A stretch of 64,000 bases of DNA, taken from Lysinibacillus sp. BPa_S21. Its GTDB lineage: Bacteria > Bacillota > Bacilli > Bacillales_A > Planococcaceae. The notes beneath the pieces are model-generated. The model made no database searches. It was not told where the DNA came from and saw only the letters and a list, made by a program, of their open reading frames with translations. Position 1 is the first letter of the stretch. Every line of letters begins with the position of its first letter. Below are positions 8,441 through 22,672 of the stretch, piece after piece. The stretch is taken from the NCBI RefSeq assembly GCF_023337795.1, contig NZ_JALIRS010000003.1, forward strand, positions 186,001 through 250,000, in the 5' to 3' direction. The position numbers and the translations under genes were made by a program.

Positions 8441-9070
8441 TTAAAGCTCTCCTGCTTTTAACTTCCCATGCCAGTCTTTTAAGAATGGAATATCTTCTTC
8501 TTTAATAGCACCGGATTCATTTGCTGCTTCAATTAAATAATCGAAATTTGTTAGAGATACATATTTAATGCCCGCCTCATCAAATGCTTGTTCAGCACGT
8601 GGAAGATTGTATGTGTAGACGCACACAACGCCTAGTACTTCACATCCTACTGCACGTAAGGCTTCTACAGCTGTAATCGATGAGCCGCCTGTAGAAACGA
8701 TGTCTTCTACGACTACGACTTTTTGACCTGCTGCGTATTTCCCTTCGATTTGGTTACCACGGCCATGCTCTTTTGCTTTTGAACGTACGTAAACCATAGG
8801 TAACTCTAAAATATCACTTACCCAAGCTGCATGTGGGATACCCGCTGTTGCAGTACCTGCTACAATTTCTGTTGCGCCAAAGTGTTCTTTAATAAGAGAT
8901 GCTAGACCGTTTGCTAATTGCTTACGAATTACAGGGTCAGAGATTGTTAGACGTGTATCACAGTAGATTGGTGATTTAATGCCTGATGCCCATGTGAATA
9001 GTTCAGTTGGATTTAATTCTACTGCGCCTACTTTTAACATAGCGTGTGCGATTTCATTTTGTAATGTCAT
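8441..9070 (-). CDS. pyrE: Orotate phosphoribosyltransferase
   Basis: Cytoplasmic enzyme converting orotate and PRPP to OMP, the fifth step of UMP synthesis; 209 residues from the chosen start. The PRPP-binding loop is VVVVEDIVSTGGSS at about residues 115-130, and the basic flexible loop is RSKAKEHGRGNQIEG. I chose the ATG at 9070 because GGGAGG lies just before it; an ATG 15 bp further upstream overlaps pyrF and contains that RBS. Last gene of the pyr operon, followed directly by the terminator. No anomaly seen. Confidence 0.96.
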   Translation of the reverse strand: MTLQNEIAHAMLKVGAVELNPTELFTWASGIKSPIYCDTRLTISDPVIRKQLANGLASLIKEHFGATEIVAGTATAGIPHAAWVSDILELPMVYVRSKAKEHGRGNQIEGKYAAGQKVVVVEDIVSTGGSSITAVEALRAVGCEVLGVVCVYTYNLPRAEQAFDEAGIKYVSLTNFDYLIEAANESGAIKEEDIPFLKDWHGKLKAGEL

Positions 9071-9072
9071 AG

Positions 9073-11458
<2,386 letters not shown>

Positions 11459-11459
11459 A

Positions 11460-14400
11460 TTAATGTACTACCTCCGCTTTTGGCATTTGTTCTGCTGTGA
11501 ATGTCATTGATTCAATAACACGGACCATCGCTTCTGCTGTGTCTAATGAAGTTAAGCAAGGTACACCGTTTTCTACAGACTCACGGCGAATTCGGAAGCC
11601 ATCACGTGCCGGCTGCTTACCTTTCGTTAACGTATTGACCACAAGCTGTGCCTCACCGTTTTGAATTAAATCGATTAATGTTTCACCTTTTGCACCGATT
11701 TTACCAACTACATCTGTGCGTACGCCAGCCGCTTCGAATGCTTGAGCTGTACCTTCAGTAGCGACAATACGATAGCCTACTGTTGAGAAGCGTTTTGCAA
11801 GTGCAATGGCTTCCTCTTTATCTTTATCTGAAACTGTGAACAATACTGTGCCTTCTGTACGAATTTCCATACCTGCTGCAACTAAGCCTTTGTAAAGTGC
11901 TTTTTCTAATGTTGCATCTTTACCCATTACTTCGCCTGTTGATTTCATTTCAGGTCCTAGTGTAATGTCAACACGACGTAATTTAGCGAATGAGAATACT
12001 GGTACTTTCACGAAGACACCTTTTTGCTCTGGCGCTAAACCTGTTGGGTAGCCTTGTTCTACGATTGATTTACCAAGAATCGCTTTCGTTGCAATGTTTG
12101 CCATCGGAATATTTGTAATTTTACTTAAGAACGGTACTGTACGAGATGAACGAGGGTTAACCTCGATGACATATACTTCGCCCTGTGAAATGACATATTG
12201 AATGTTCATTAAGCCTATAATGCCAAGACCTTTTGCAAGGCGAGTTGTATAATCCACTAACGTATCTTTTTGCGCTTGTGTTAATTTTTGTGGTGGGTAT
12301 ACAGAGATAGAGTCACCAGAGTGAACCCCTGCACGCTCGATATGCTCCATAATACCTGGGATTAATACATTTTCACCGTCACAAATGGCATCAACTTCAA
12401 TTTCTTGACCAGTTAAGTAGCGGTCAACTAATACTGGGTGATCTGGAGATGCTTCTACTGCGTTCTCCATATAATGTTGTAATTCCTCACGGTTGTAGAC
12501 AATTTCCATCGCACGTCCACCTAGTACGTATGAAGGACGAACTAGTACAGGGAAGCCTAGACGATCGCTTATAGCAAGAGCTTCCTCCGTAGATACAGCT
12601 GTTTCACCTTGTGGCTGTGGAATGTCCAAGTCGCGTAATGCTTGCTCGAATTTGTCTCGGTTTTCCGCACGGTCGATATCTTCAAGTGATGTACCTAAGA
12701 TTTTCACACCATTGGCAGCTAATTTATCAGCCAGATTAATAGCTGTTTGACCACCGAATTGTACAACTACGCCAATTGGTTGCTCTAAGTCGATAATATG
12801 CATAACATCTTCAATTGTTAATGGCTCAAAGTATAATTTGTCTGAAATCGAGAAGTCAGTTGAAACGGTCTCTGGATTCGAGTTAATAATGATTGCTTCG
12901 TAACCTGCTTCTTGAATTGCCCATACTGAGTGTACTGTAGCATAGTCGAATTCTACCCCTTGACCAATGCGGATTGGACCAGAACCAAGTACCACGACTG
13001 ATGGCTTATCGGATTTAATTGATTCATTTTCATCTTCATATGTGCCATAGAAGTATGGTGTCTCAGATTCAAACTCCGCTGCACAAGTATCAACCATTTT
13101 ATATACTGGAATAATGCCATTTTCTTTACGATACGCATATACTTCTTCTGAAGTTGTTTCCCAAAGCTCGGCAATTTTCTTATCTGCAAAGCCTAGACGT
13201 TTTGCTGTACGTAACACATCTTTATCGTTTTTATGGTCAGCAAGTGTTTGCTCCATATCTACGATGTTTTTGAATTTATTTAAGAAGAATAAGTCAATGG
13301 CAGACCATTCATGGATTTGCTCAATTGTAACACCGCGACGAAGTGCTTCACCGATGAAGAATAGACGCTCATCACCTGCTTTGCGGATACGTTTTTCAAT
13401 CCAAGAATCCGTGTTTTCTTCTGCATGTTTCAGCTCTAAGTGAACTTGTCCTGTTTCAAGAGAGCGCACTGCTTTTAGCATAGCTTCCTCAAATGTACGA
13501 CCAAGTGCCATCACTTCACCAGTCGCCTTCATTTGTGTCCCTAGATTACGCTTTGCTGATTCAAACTTATCGAACGGCCAGCGTGGGATTTTCGCCACGA
13601 TGTAGTCTAAAGCTGGCTCGAAGCAAGCATACGTAGAACCTGTTACTGGGTTTTTGATTTCATCTAATGTTAAACCAACTGCGATTTTTGCTGCTAGCTT
13701 GGCAATTGGATAGCCTGTTGCTTTTGATGCTAACGCTGATGAACGTGATACACGTGGGTTTACTTCGATTACATAGTAATTGAAGCTATATGGATCAAGT
13801 GCTAACTGTACGTTACAGCCACCCTCAATTTTTAGGGCGCGAATAATATCTAATGAAATATTACGTAGCATTTGGTTTTCACGATCTGAAAGTGTTTGTG
13901 TAGGCGCCACTACGATAGAGTCACCTGTATGAATACCAACTGGGTCAACATTTTCCATGTTACATACAACGATCGCGTTATCGACAGCATCACGCATTAC
14001 TTCATATTCTATTTCTTTATAACCAGCGATTGATTTTTCTAGTAAACATTGTGTTACTGGTGAATATTTTAGACCAGATGTCACGATTTCCTCTAGATCT
14101 TGATCGTTGTAGCAAATACCGCCACCTGTACCACCAAGTGTGAAGGCAGGACGAACGATTACCGGGTAGCCGATTTTCGCTACGAAGTTTTTCGCTTCAT
14201 CTAAGTTATGAATAATATCTGATTCAGGTACTGGAGCACCTAGCTCGTACATTAAATTACGGAATAAATCACGGTCTTCAGCTTTATGGATCGCATCTAA
14301 TTTTGTTCCAAGAATTTCAATATTAAGCTCATCTAGAATTCCTGATTTATCTAATTCAATGGCCATGTTTAAACCTGTTTGACCACCAAGTGTTGGTAGG

Positions 14401-14657
14401 ATGGCATCTGGACGTTCTTTACGTAAAATTCGTGATACAAATTCTAGTGAAATTGGCTCAATATACACTTTATCTGCAATTTCTGTATCTGTCATAATTG
14501 TCGCAGGATTTGAGTTTATTAAGATAACGCGATAGCCTTCTTCTTTTAAAGAAAGACAAGCTTGTGTTCCTGCGTAGTCAAATTCTGCTGCTTGTCCGAT
14601 CACGATTGGACCTGATCCGATTACTAAAATAGTTTCAATATCTGTACGTTTAGGCAT
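11460..14657 (-). CDS. pyrAB: Carbamoyl-phosphate synthase (pyrimidine-specific) large subunit
   Basis: Large subunit, 1065 residues, that makes carbamoyl phosphate from ammonia, bicarbonate and two ATP. The two homologous ATP-grasp halves are clear: [19 protein letters not shown] near residue 12 and [19 protein letters not shown] near residue 560, with the ATP-grasp segments [11 protein letters not shown] and [15 protein letters not shown]. The C-terminal 135 residues form the regulatory MGS-like domain ([19 protein letters not shown]). It overlaps the start-proximal end of pyrAA by 8 bp. Also called carB. Length is standard. Confidence 0.97.
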   Translation of the reverse strand: MPKRTDIETILVIGSGPIVIGQAAEFDYAGTQACLSLKEEGYRVILINSNPATIMTDTEIADKVYIEPISLEFVSRILRKERPDAILPTLGGQTGLNMAIELDKSGILDELNIEILGTKLDAIHKAEDRDLFRNLMYELGAPVPESDIIHNLDEAKNFVAKIGYPVIVRPAFTLGGTGGGICYNDQDLEEIVTSGLKYSPVTQCLLEKSIAGYKEIEYEVMRDAVDNAIVVCNMENVDPVGIHTGDSIVVAPTQTLSDRENQMLRNISLDIIRALKIEGGCNVQLALDPYSFNYYVIEVNPRVSRSSALASKATGYPIAKLAAKIAVGLTLDEIKNPVTGSTYACFEPALDYIVAKIPRWPFDKFESAKRNLGTQMKATGEVMALGRTFEEAMLKAVRSLETGQVHLELKHAEENTDSWIEKRIRKAGDERLFFIGEALRRGVTIEQIHEWSAIDLFFLNKFKNIVDMEQTLADHKNDKDVLRTAKRLGFADKKIAELWETTSEEVYAYRKENGIIPVYKMVDTCAAEFESETPYFYGTYEDENESIKSDKPSVVVLGSGPIRIGQGVEFDYATVHSVWAIQEAGYEAIIINSNPETVSTDFSISDKLYFEPLTIEDVMHIIDLEQPIGVVVQFGGQTAINLADKLAANGVKILGTSLEDIDRAENRDKFEQALRDLDIPQPQGETAVSTEEALAISDRLGFPVLVRPSYVLGGRAMEIVYNREELQHYMENAVEASPDHPVLVDRYLTGQEIEVDAICDGENVLIPGIMEHIERAGVHSGDSISVYPPQKLTQAQKDTLVDYTTRLAKGLGIIGLMNIQYVISQGEVYVIEVNPRSSRTVPFLSKITNIPMANIATKAILGKSIVEQGYPTGLAPEQKGVFVKVPVFSFAKLRRVDITLGPEMKSTGEVMGKDATLEKALYKGLVAAGMEIRTEGTVLFTVSDKDKEEAIALAKRFSTVGYRIVATEGTAQAFEAAGVRTDVVGKIGAKGETLIDLIQNGEAQLVVNTLTKGKQPARDGFRIRRESVENGVPCLTSLDTAEAMVRVIESMTFTAEQMPKAEVVH

Positions 14658-15750
14658 GTTGTTTCCCCTTCCCTGCTTCTACTTCCATCATTTCGATAAA
14701 TTCATCAAATAAGTGATTTGAATCCTCTGGACCTGGTGATGCTTCTGGGTGATATTGCACTGTGAAGATTGGATATTTCTTGTGACGCACACCCTCACAA
14801 GTGCCATCATTTAATGCGATATGTGTTATTTCTAAATCTGTATCTTTTAATGAATCGATGTCGATTGCATAACCATGGTTTTGAGATGTTAAATCTGTAC
14901 GGCCCGTGCGTAAATCTTTTACTGGATGGTTACCACCTCGGTGACCGAATGGTAATTTGAAGCTTCGTGCACCACATGCTAGCGAGAAGATTTGGTGACC
15001 TAAGCAAATACCGAACATTGGCACTTTTCCGATTAAATTTCGTACCGTTTCAATGCCTTCTGCTACGTCTTCAGGGTTACCTGGACCATTTGATAGCATA
15101 ATTCCATCTGGATGCCATGCTAAAATTTCCTCTGCCGAAGTATTGTAAGGGACAACGAGTACATCGCAATCACGTTTGTTTAACTCACGAAGGATACCGT
15201 GCTTCATACCATAGTCAATTAATACGACGCGTTTGCCACGACCTGGTGATGGGTAGGCTGCTTTCGGCGATACTTCACGAACATGATGTGTAATCGCTGG
15301 TGTTGCCTGTAATTTTGCAACGATTTCATCTATATTCACTTCTTCATCAGCCGCTGTTAAAATAGCCTTTACTGACCCTTTACTACGAATAATGCGTGTT
15401 AATTTTCGTGTATCGATTCCTTCAATGCCCGGGATATCCTTTGAAGTTAAGTATTCATCTACCGTTAAATCACAGCGGAAGTTTGAAGGTGTTTTTGCTA
15501 ATTCACGAACTACAAATCCTCGAATAGCAGGTGTGATCGATTCAAAATCATCACGGTTAATACCGTAATTACCGATTAAAGGATAAGTTAACGTTACAAT
15601 TTGTCCGTAGAATGAAGGATCTGAAATTGTTTCCTGATAACCTGTCATCCCCGTTGTGAATACGACCTCACCTTGTGAAGCTCGCTCACTACCGAACGCT
15701 GTACCTGTAAATACTGTGCCATCTTCTAAAATAAGTAAACGTTTTTTCAT
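14650..15750 (-). CDS. pyrAA: Carbamoyl-phosphate synthase (pyrimidine-specific) small subunit
   Basis: Glutaminase subunit, 366 residues, that feeds ammonia to PyrAB. The N-terminal CPSase domain begins [18 protein letters not shown]. The class-I glutamine amidotransferase domain has the nucleophile Cys in MFGICLGHQ at about residue 249 and the His-Glu pair in YHPEASPGP near the C-terminus. The first base of its ATG is the last base of the pyrC stop region (both at 15750), a direct junction that suggests translational coupling. Also called carA. Confidence 0.97.
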   Translation of the reverse strand: MKKRLLILEDGTVFTGTAFGSERASQGEVVFTTGMTGYQETISDPSFYGQIVTLTYPLIGNYGINRDDFESITPAIRGFVVRELAKTPSNFRCDLTVDEYLTSKDIPGIEGIDTRKLTRIIRSKGSVKAILTAADEEVNIDEIVAKLQATPAITHHVREVSPKAAYPSPGRGKRVVLIDYGMKHGILRELNKRDCDVLVVPYNTSAEEILAWHPDGIMLSNGPGNPEDVAEGIETVRNLIGKVPMFGICLGHQIFSLACGARSFKLPFGHRGGNHPVKDLRTGRTDLTSQNHGYAIDIDSLKDTDLEITHIALNDGTCEGVRHKKYPIFTVQYHPEASPGPEDSNHLFDEFIEMMEVEAGKGKQHA

Positions 15751-17027
15751 TACTCTGCCTCCTGGTATACGATATTGCCTTCAAAAATTGTAAGAACTGG
15801 CCATCCTTTTGCAACCCAGCCATTGAATGGTGTATTGCGTCCTTTTGATACAAAGCCTTCTGCATCAATTGTTTGTTCTTTATTTAAATCTATTAAAATC
15901 ATATCTGCTGAAGCACCCACTTCTAATGTGCCATATGGTAAATCGAAAATTTGAGCAGCCTTTACAGTCATCCAATCAATCAACTGCTTTAACGTCCATT
16001 TCCCTGTTTCTACAAATTGTGTGTAAAGCAGTGGGAACGCTGTTTCGAAGCCTACAATGCCAAATGGAGCACCAACCATACCACAGCATTTTTCTTCTAC
16101 TGTATGTGGAGCATGATCTGTAGCGATGCAATCGATTGTGCCGTCTAGCATAGCTGCATGGAGTGAGTCTTTGTCATCTGCTCCACGAAGCGGAGGATTC
16201 ATCTTCCAATTTGCATCATCTGATGGGATATCCATTTCTTCAAGTAATAAATGATGTGGGCAAACTTCTGCAGTGACACGAATACCTGCTGCTTTCGCGT
16301 CTCGTACTGCACGTACAGATTCCTTTGTTGATACGTGACATACGTGGTAACGTGCTCCAGCTGCTTCTGCTAGTAGAACATCTCGTGCAATTTGAACGGA
16401 TTCACAAATCGATGGAATTCCTGGTAAATCAAGCTCTTTATTACGCTTCCCTTCGTGCATAACACCGTCGTAAATTAATGAGTTATCCTCGCAGTGTGCA
16501 ACAACTACCATATCGTGCTGTGCTGCATCCTTCATTTGCTCATACATAGTTGATGCAAGCTGGATACCAACACCATCATCTGAAAATGCGACAGCCCCAT
16601 GTTCTTTTAATTCTGCAATGTCTGTGCGAACCTCACCTGAGATATCCTTTGTTAATGAACCGTATGGCAGTACTCGAATCACTGCACTTTCTTTAATAAG
16701 ACCGTTAATCAACTGCATATTTTCTACTGAATCTGGCACTGGTTTTGTATTTGGCATCGCACAAATTGTTGTGAAGCCACCTTTTGCTGCTGATGCCGAA
16801 CCTGTAGCAATTGTTTCTTTATGTTCAAAGCCTGGCTCGCGTAAATGTGTATGTACATCGACAAAGCCTGGTGCAACAACTAAACCATTTCCTTCGATTA
16901 TTTCTGCGCCTGCTACTTCTACGTTTGGACCTATTGCCGTAATTTTACCATCTGCCATAGCGATATTTACTGTATGTAGCTCGCCTTGTTCATTTACCAT
17001 TTGTACATGTTGAAGAACTTTTGTCAT
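15750..17027 (-). CDS. pyrC: Dihydroorotase
   Basis: Zinc amidohydrolase, 425 residues, cyclising carbamoyl aspartate to dihydroorotate. Metal-binding motif [10 protein letters not shown] is at about residues 57-66; further ligand histidines are in VVAHCEDN and [10 protein letters not shown], and the catalytic Asp is in CIATDHAPH. This is the type I enzyme usual in Gram-positive pyr operons. It follows pyrB after 1 bp and touches pyrAA. Nothing odd. Confidence 0.96.
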   Translation of the reverse strand: MTKVLQHVQMVNEQGELHTVNIAMADGKITAIGPNVEVAGAEIIEGNGLVVAPGFVDVHTHLREPGFEHKETIATGSASAAKGGFTTICAMPNTKPVPDSVENMQLINGLIKESAVIRVLPYGSLTKDISGEVRTDIAELKEHGAVAFSDDGVGIQLASTMYEQMKDAAQHDMVVVAHCEDNSLIYDGVMHEGKRNKELDLPGIPSICESVQIARDVLLAEAAGARYHVCHVSTKESVRAVRDAKAAGIRVTAEVCPHHLLLEEMDIPSDDANWKMNPPLRGADDKDSLHAAMLDGTIDCIATDHAPHTVEEKCCGMVGAPFGIVGFETAFPLLYTQFVETGKWTLKQLIDWMTVKAAQIFDLPYGTLEVGASADMILIDLNKEQTIDAEGFVSKGRNTPFNGWVAKGWPVLTIFEGNIVYQEAE

Positions 17028-17028
17028 G

Positions 17029-17907
17029 TTACTCTCTCCCCTTTAAAATTGTTTCCATTATAGCCATTCGTGTATATACACCATTTCGAACCTGCTCGAA
17101 AATTCTAGAACGTTCGCATTCTACTAACTCTGAAGCAATTTCTACATCACGATTGACCGGTGCTGGATGCATGATAATTGCCTTGTCCTTCATTTGTTTC
17201 TCACGTTCAATTGTTAAACCGTACTCATTATGATAGCTCTCTTTTGAGAAGCTTTTATTAACCTTATGACGTTCATGCTGCACACGAAGTAACATAATCA
17301 CATCGCTAATTTCGATTAAGTCATCCCAAGAATGATGTGCGTCGAAATTACCTGCCCACTCTTCCGGACAAAGGAAATGAACATTTGCCCCTAAGCGCTG
17401 TAACGCTAACGCATTCGATTTCGCTACACGACTATGGGATATATCTCCAGCGATTGTTACATTTAACCCTTCAAAAGAACCAAACTCTTTTTTGATTGTA
17501 TAAAGATCTAATAGTGATTGAGACGGATGCTGACCAGTGCCGTCACCTCCATTAATAATGGATACATCGATGCCTTCAAGTAGTTCATTGTAATACGCAT
17601 CTTCCTTTGCACGAATGACTACGGCATCCATACCAATCATTTCTAACGTCTTTACTGTATCGTATAATGTCTCACCTTTAGTGACGCTTGAAAAGCTACC
17701 ATCAAACGGGATAACGATACAGCCAACTTTGCGCTCTGCCATTTCAAAGCTTGTTTTCGTGCGCGTACTTGGTTCAAAAAATAAATTTGCAACGTTGTAT
17801 GGGCGAGATAACGATGATGTTTCACCATTTTCAAAAGCTTGCGCTCGATCTAAGATGTTGTTAATTTCTTCAGTTGTTAAATGTTCCATCGATAATAAGT
17901 TCTTCAT
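17029..17907 (-). CDS. pyrB: Aspartate carbamoyltransferase catalytic subunit
   Basis: Catalyses the committed step, joining carbamoyl phosphate to aspartate; 292 residues from the chosen start. Carbamoyl-phosphate binding motif [16 protein letters not shown] is at about residues 43-58, followed by [16 protein letters not shown], and the aspartate-binding [11 protein letters not shown] near residue 255. No regulatory-chain gene (pyrI) is present, as usual in Bacillales. I prefer the ATG at 17907 (GGAGG, 7-nt spacing) over the ATG at 17910; the open frame upstream runs through the PyrR attenuator and is not coding. Confidence 0.95.
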   Translation of the reverse strand: MKNLLSMEHLTTEEINNILDRAQAFENGETSSLSRPYNVANLFFEPSTRTKTSFEMAERKVGCIVIPFDGSFSSVTKGETLYDTVKTLEMIGMDAVVIRAKEDAYYNELLEGIDVSIINGGDGTGQHPSQSLLDLYTIKKEFGSFEGLNVTIAGDISHSRVAKSNALALQRLGANVHFLCPEEWAGNFDAHHSWDDLIEISDVIMLLRVQHERHKVNKSFSKESYHNEYGLTIEREKQMKDKAIIMHPAPVNRDVEIASELVECERSRIFEQVRNGVYTRMAIMETILKGRE

Positions 17908-17980
17908 CATGTAACCTCCATTAGATTGTGTTTCATGAACGTCTATGTATAAACGTTCTGCATTCAGTAAGCTGAATATA

Positions 17981-18095
17981 ATAAAAGCCCCGTTGATGTC
18001 ATCAACGAGGCATAAGGAGGCGCGACAAACTACAGCAGGATACATTCCTACTTTTAGACTGTCTACAACTTCCCTTTTTTTGCCTCTCTGGACAA
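17981..18095 (-). promoter_or_regulatory. PyrR attenuator between pyrP and pyrB
   Basis: The transcript carries the PyrR recognition loop GTCCAGAGAGGC (about 18082-18093) and, downstream, a terminator GCCTCGTTGATGACATCAACG followed by GGGGC and T-rich sequence (about 17983-18011). In the known mechanism PyrR with UMP binds the loop, prevents the antiterminator and lets the terminator form. It thus sets expression of pyrB to pyrE. Confidence 0.9.
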
Positions 18096-18112
18096 TTCAT
18101 TAAAAGGTACTT

Positions 18113-19423
18113 CTATGAATTTTTATTTTGATTGTGCAGTACTGGTTTTTCTGCTTCTTTTTTTCCTGGTAGGATGGCATTTAAAAGAACACCGATAATC
18201 GCTGCTAATGCCATACCTTCGACACTAAGTGATTCTGAAACAACGAACTTCGCACCGCCGATACCAATGACTAGAATAACAGAGGCAATGACCAAGTTAC
18301 GACTATTACCAAAGTCGATATGATTATCGACTAACATTCGTAATCCACTTGCCGCAATGATACCGAAGAGCAGGATAGAAACCCCACCAAGTACAGCTGT
18401 TGGAATTGTTGCAATAACTGCCATTGCTTGCCCGAAGAATGATAGTAAAATTGCCACGACCGCTGCTCCTGCGATAACGTATACACTGTAAACACGAGTG
18501 ATAGCAAGAACGCCGATATTTTCACCGTAAGTTGTTTTCGGTGGACCACCGATTAATGCACTAATAAATGTTCCAATTCCATCCCCTAAAAGTGAACGGT
18601 GTAAGCCTGGTTCTTTAATGTAATCTCGATCAACAACTTTCCCTAACACTAACTGGTGACCAATATGCTCTGAAATCGTTACAATCACGATTGGTACCAT
18701 TGTTAGGAGTATCTTTGTTGTGATTTCAAAATCGTAGTGAATGCCTGGGATTAAGAAGTCAGGTAGTGCAAAGAAGTCTGCTTTGGCAATTGGTGAATAA
18801 TCAACAATACCGATAATCATTGAGTAAATATATCCTACAATTAAGCCAATTAAGATTGGCATTGTACTTAAAATGCCTTTAAAGGCAATCGTGAAAATAA
18901 TGGCTGTAAATAATGTTACTAACGCTGCTGAGAAGTGTAAAAAGCTATATTTGCCATCTACATTCATCGCCATATTGACTGCTGTACCTGATAACCCAAG
19001 TCCAATGACCATAATGACAGGTCCAACCACAATCGGTGGCAAAATTTTCATGATCCATTTATAGCCGCTTTTCCAGATGATTAGGGATACAATACCATAT
19101 GTTATTCCGACTGCCATAGCACCAATCATTGCATGACCTGGATTTACACTAGAGCCGTCTTTATTTAAACCACCTGCCGCTAGTAAAATCGGTGCGATAA
19201 AAGCAAATGATGATCCTAAATAAGCTGGAACTTGAAATTTCGTAATTAATAAGAAAAACAGTGTAGCAATCCCACTTGTTAAAAGGGCAATCGCTGGACT
19301 AAGACCAACCAACTGAGGAACTAAGATCGTTGAGCCAAACATTGCAAACATGTGCTGGAAACTTAATGTCACTAGTTGGACTGGGGTCGGTTTATCCTTA
19401 ATATCTAATACTGCATTTGACAT
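18113..19423 (-). CDS. pyrP: Uracil permease
   Basis: Integral membrane uracil importer of the nucleobase-ascorbate transporter (NCS2) family, 436 residues, with about 12-14 hydrophobic segments. Family signatures include the N-terminal SFQHMFAMFGSTILVPQLVG and the PKTTYGENIGVLAITRVYS segment around residues 285-303. It lies between pyrR and pyrB, 20 bp after the pyrR stop, so it shares the pyrR transcript; there is no attenuator in that short gap. Charged C-terminal tail ends HNQNKNS. Confidence 0.95.
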   Translation of the reverse strand: MSNAVLDIKDKPTPVQLVTLSFQHMFAMFGSTILVPQLVGLSPAIALLTSGIATLFFLLITKFQVPAYLGSSFAFIAPILLAAGGLNKDGSSVNPGHAMIGAMAVGITYGIVSLIIWKSGYKWIMKILPPIVVGPVIMVIGLGLSGTAVNMAMNVDGKYSFLHFSAALVTLFTAIIFTIAFKGILSTMPILIGLIVGYIYSMIIGIVDYSPIAKADFFALPDFLIPGIHYDFEITTKILLTMVPIVIVTISEHIGHQLVLGKVVDRDYIKEPGLHRSLLGDGIGTFISALIGGPPKTTYGENIGVLAITRVYSVYVIAGAAVVAILLSFFGQAMAVIATIPTAVLGGVSILLFGIIAASGLRMLVDNHIDFGNSRNLVIASVILVIGIGGAKFVVSESLSVEGMALAAIIGVLLNAILPGKKEAEKPVLHNQNKNS

Positions 19424-19443
19424 AGTGCTTCCCCACTTTTTTG

Positions 19444-20160
<717 letters not shown>

Positions 20161-20203
20161 ATTAAAGGTGAATATTTAGTTAAGTTGTTCATTCACTTTC
20201 GTT

Positions 20204-20232
20204 AGTATAGACCTTCTTTTCCTATACGTCAA
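20204..20232 (-). promoter_or_regulatory. Promoter of the pyr operon
   Basis: TTGACG, 17-bp spacer, TATACT on the minus strand. The -35 overlaps the 3' end of the rluD-like gene, and the -10 is about 45 bp before the PyrR loop. Strong match to sigma-A. Confidence 0.85.
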
Positions 20233-21140
20233 TGCCTATTTTTTAAATCAAGTAATAATTGTTCATAATCAGCAGGAATTGGCGCTTCAAACTGCAAATA
20301 TTCACCTGATGTAGGATGATCAAAGCCTAATATACCCGCGTGTAATACTTGTCCACCAAAGTCTATTGTCTTTTTTGGTCCATATTTTGGGTCACCCACA
20401 AGTGGGAATCCAATATAATTCATATGGACACGAATTTGGTGAGTTCGGCCTGTTTCTAAACGACACTCTACTAGCGTATAATCACCAAAGCGTTCGATCA
20501 CTTGGAAATGGGTTACTGCATGCTTACCTTTGTCGACAACTGCTTGTTTTTGACGATCTTTTTGATCTCGACCAATTGGTGCATCAATTGTACCCTTATC
20601 ATGTGCAATATGCCCATGAACTAGTGCAGTATATTTACGAGTCACTGTTTTATTGACTAGCTGATTCACTAACGATTCATGCGCTGCATCATTTTTAGCA
20701 ACCATTAATAACCCTGATGTATCTTTATCGATACGGTGAACTATTCCTGGTCGCATAACACCATTAATGCCTGATAAATCCTTACAATGATACATTAAGC
20801 CATTGACAAGTGTACCCGTCATATGCCCAGGTGCCGGATGGACAACCATGCCCTTTGGCTTATTCACAACAAGAACATCTTCATCTTCATAAACAATATC
20901 AAGATCTAAGTTTTCAGCAATAACATCTAATGGCTCTGCTTCGGGTACATCAATTTCTACAATATCCCCTACTTTTACCTTATACTTCGCCTTGACAGTC
21001 TCTCCATTTACTTTAATAATCCCCTCAGTAATCCAATTCCCGATCTGTGTTCGTGACCACTCTGATTGCACACCCGAAAGCGCCTTATCAATGCGCTCTC
21101 CCTGTTGTTGTTCTTCCATTGTATATGATACTTGCGTCAT
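20229..21140 (-). CDS. rluD: RluA/RluD-family pseudouridine synthase (YlyB)
   Basis: rRNA-modifying enzyme of 303 residues. The N-terminal S4 RNA-binding domain covers about residues 13-75 (RIDKALSGVQSEWSRTQIGNWI). The catalytic domain has the signature HRIDKDTSGLLMVAKN with the catalytic Asp at about residue 140, and RTHQIRVHMNYIGFPLVGD. In B. subtilis the homologue next to lspA and pyrR is ylyB; the precise uridine targets are not defined by sequence. It overlaps lspA by 4 bp, so the two are co-translated. Confidence 0.9.
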   Translation of the reverse strand: MTQVSYTMEEQQQGERIDKALSGVQSEWSRTQIGNWITEGIIKVNGETVKAKYKVKVGDIVEIDVPEAEPLDVIAENLDLDIVYEDEDVLVVNKPKGMVVHPAPGHMTGTLVNGLMYHCKDLSGINGVMRPGIVHRIDKDTSGLLMVAKNDAAHESLVNQLVNKTVTRKYTALVHGHIAHDKGTIDAPIGRDQKDRQKQAVVDKGKHAVTHFQVIERFGDYTLVECRLETGRTHQIRVHMNYIGFPLVGDPKYGPKKTIDFGGQVLHAGILGFDHPTSGEYLQFEAPIPADYEQLLLDLKNRH

Positions 21141-21622
21141 TGTTTCACCTGTTTCTTTCCTTTTTTCTCTTCAATGATTAAGCCAATCATTAATATCACT
21201 ACAGCCATTGTTAAAGCAGAATCCGCAATATTAAAGATTGGGAAATCATAATTAATGACTGGAATTAAGACACTTACAAAATCGACCACTTCGCCTCTAA
21301 ATATACGGTCAATAAAATTACCTACAGCTCCGCCTAATAAAAGCATCAAGCCTACTTGAAAAATAGGTTTACCCTTAGCTTCTTTATGATAAAAATATAG
21401 GATTGCACAAATAACGCCTATCGTGATAATGCTAAATAACCACATTTGGCCTTCTAGCATTCCCCATGCTGCTCCTCTATTTCGATGAGACAATATCCCA
21501 AACCACGGATCCCATACTGAAATTCGTTCACCAAACTCCATATTTTTCACAATTAGCCATTTTGTCCATTGATCTAAAATAACTACGAATACGGCCAATC
21601 CATAATATTTATACACAGACAC
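21137..21622 (-). CDS. lspA: Lipoprotein signal peptidase (signal peptidase II)
   Basis: Membrane aspartyl protease, 161 residues, that removes signal peptides from diacylglyceryl-modified prolipoproteins, including the OppA-type lipoprotein at the left edge. Four hydrophobic segments are visible. The two catalytic aspartates sit in the conserved motifs GNFIDRIFRGEVVDF (about residues 100-114) and NIADSALT (about residues 130-137). The C-terminus is basic. Its upstream region is occupied by the large 21-bp repeat array, about 115 bp away. Confidence 0.95.
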   Translation of the reverse strand: MSVYKYYGLAVFVVILDQWTKWLIVKNMEFGERISVWDPWFGILSHRNRGAAWGMLEGQMWLFSIITIGVICAILYFYHKEAKGKPIFQVGLMLLLGGAVGNFIDRIFRGEVVDFVSVLIPVINYDFPIFNIADSALTMAVVILMIGLIIEEKKGKKQVKQ

Positions 21623-21737
21623 TCCTCCGTTCGCTCAACATCTAACCTATTCTACCATAACAGCCCATCACAGAATAACTAATATAGCATGAAAATATGG
21701 ATCAATACCATATTGTAGAGTTGATTTTTTGCTTCAA

Positions 21738-22584
21738 TTTACCGGGGCTATCCACGATTTTGGCTGTTCTATCGACGACTTTAACGATTCTATCCACGAC
21801 TTCAACTGCTGTATCCACGACTTTGACAATTCTATCCGTCACCTTGCCTCTTCTTTCCGTCGCTTTGGCTCTTCTATCCATCACTTCGGTTCTTCTTTCC
21901 GTCGCTTTGTCTTCTATCCGTCAATCTATCGGGGCTATCCACGACTTTGACGATTCTATCCACGACGTCAACTGCTCTATCCACGACTTTGACAATTCTA
22001 TCCGTCACTTCGACTCTTCTTTCCGTCGCTTTGACCTTTCTATCCGTCTGCTTCGGCTCTTCTTTCCTTCGCTTTAGTCTTTCTTTCCGTCGCTTTGACT
22101 TCTTTCCGTCGCTTCGACCTTCCTATCCGTCACTTCGACTCTTCTATCCGTCGCTTTGGCTTCTATCCGTCAATCTACCAGGGCTATCCACGATTTTGGC
22201 TGTTCTATCCACGACTTTGACAATTCTATCCGTCGCTTTGAACTTTCAATCCGTCGCCTTGCCTCTTCTTTCCGTCGCTTTGGCTTCTATCCGTCGCCTT
22301 GGCTTTTCTTTCCGTCGCTTCGACTCTTCTTTCCATCGCTTTGTCTTCTATCCGTCGCTTTGGCCTTTCTATCCGTCATCTTGCCTCTTCTTTCCGTCGC
22401 TTTGACCTTTCTATCCTTCGCTTTGTCTTCTATCCGTCACCTTGGCTTTTCTTTTCGTCGCTTCGACTCTTCTTTCCGTCGCTTTGATCTTTCTATCCGT
22501 CGCTTTGACTTCTTTCCGTCGCCTTGGCTTTTCTATCCATCGCTTCGACTCTTCTTTCCGTCGCCCCGCTCTTTTTCCTGCCGT
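21738..22584. repeat. Degenerate 21-bp tandem array, about 40 units
   Basis: About 850 bp made of units such as TCCGTCGCTTTGACCTTTCTA and TCCACGACTTTGACAATTCTA, mostly 21 bp long with a few 19- or 22-bp units. A higher-order repeat is visible: the segment GGGGCTATCCACGA recurs near 21744, 21931 and 22180. All three plus-strand frames stay open for long stretches only because the unit lacks stop codons and 21 is a multiple of three; no RBS or conserved frame supports a gene. It separates lspA from the symporter gene. Confidence 0.85.
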
Positions 22585-22602
22585 CAACTTCCCTTCAATT
22601 AA

Positions 22603-22646
22603 AAAAGCTATTGCCACTCACTTCATAAGGAATGGCAATAGCTTTT
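22603..22646 (-). terminator. Terminator of the symporter operon
   Basis: Inverted repeat AAAAGCTATTGCCA / TGGCAATAGCTTTT, 14 bp, just after the symporter gene on the minus strand, with A and T tracts on both sides (possibly bidirectional). Confidence 0.85.
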
Positions 22647-22672
22647 CATTTTTTATTCATTATTATACCGTT

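Noticed and set aside
21947..22602. Overlapping plus-strand ORFs of 148-152 codons in the 21-bp array
   Set aside because: All three frames are open at once, there is no RBS, and the sequences are low-complexity (FRRFDSS-type heptads). This is a property of the repeat.
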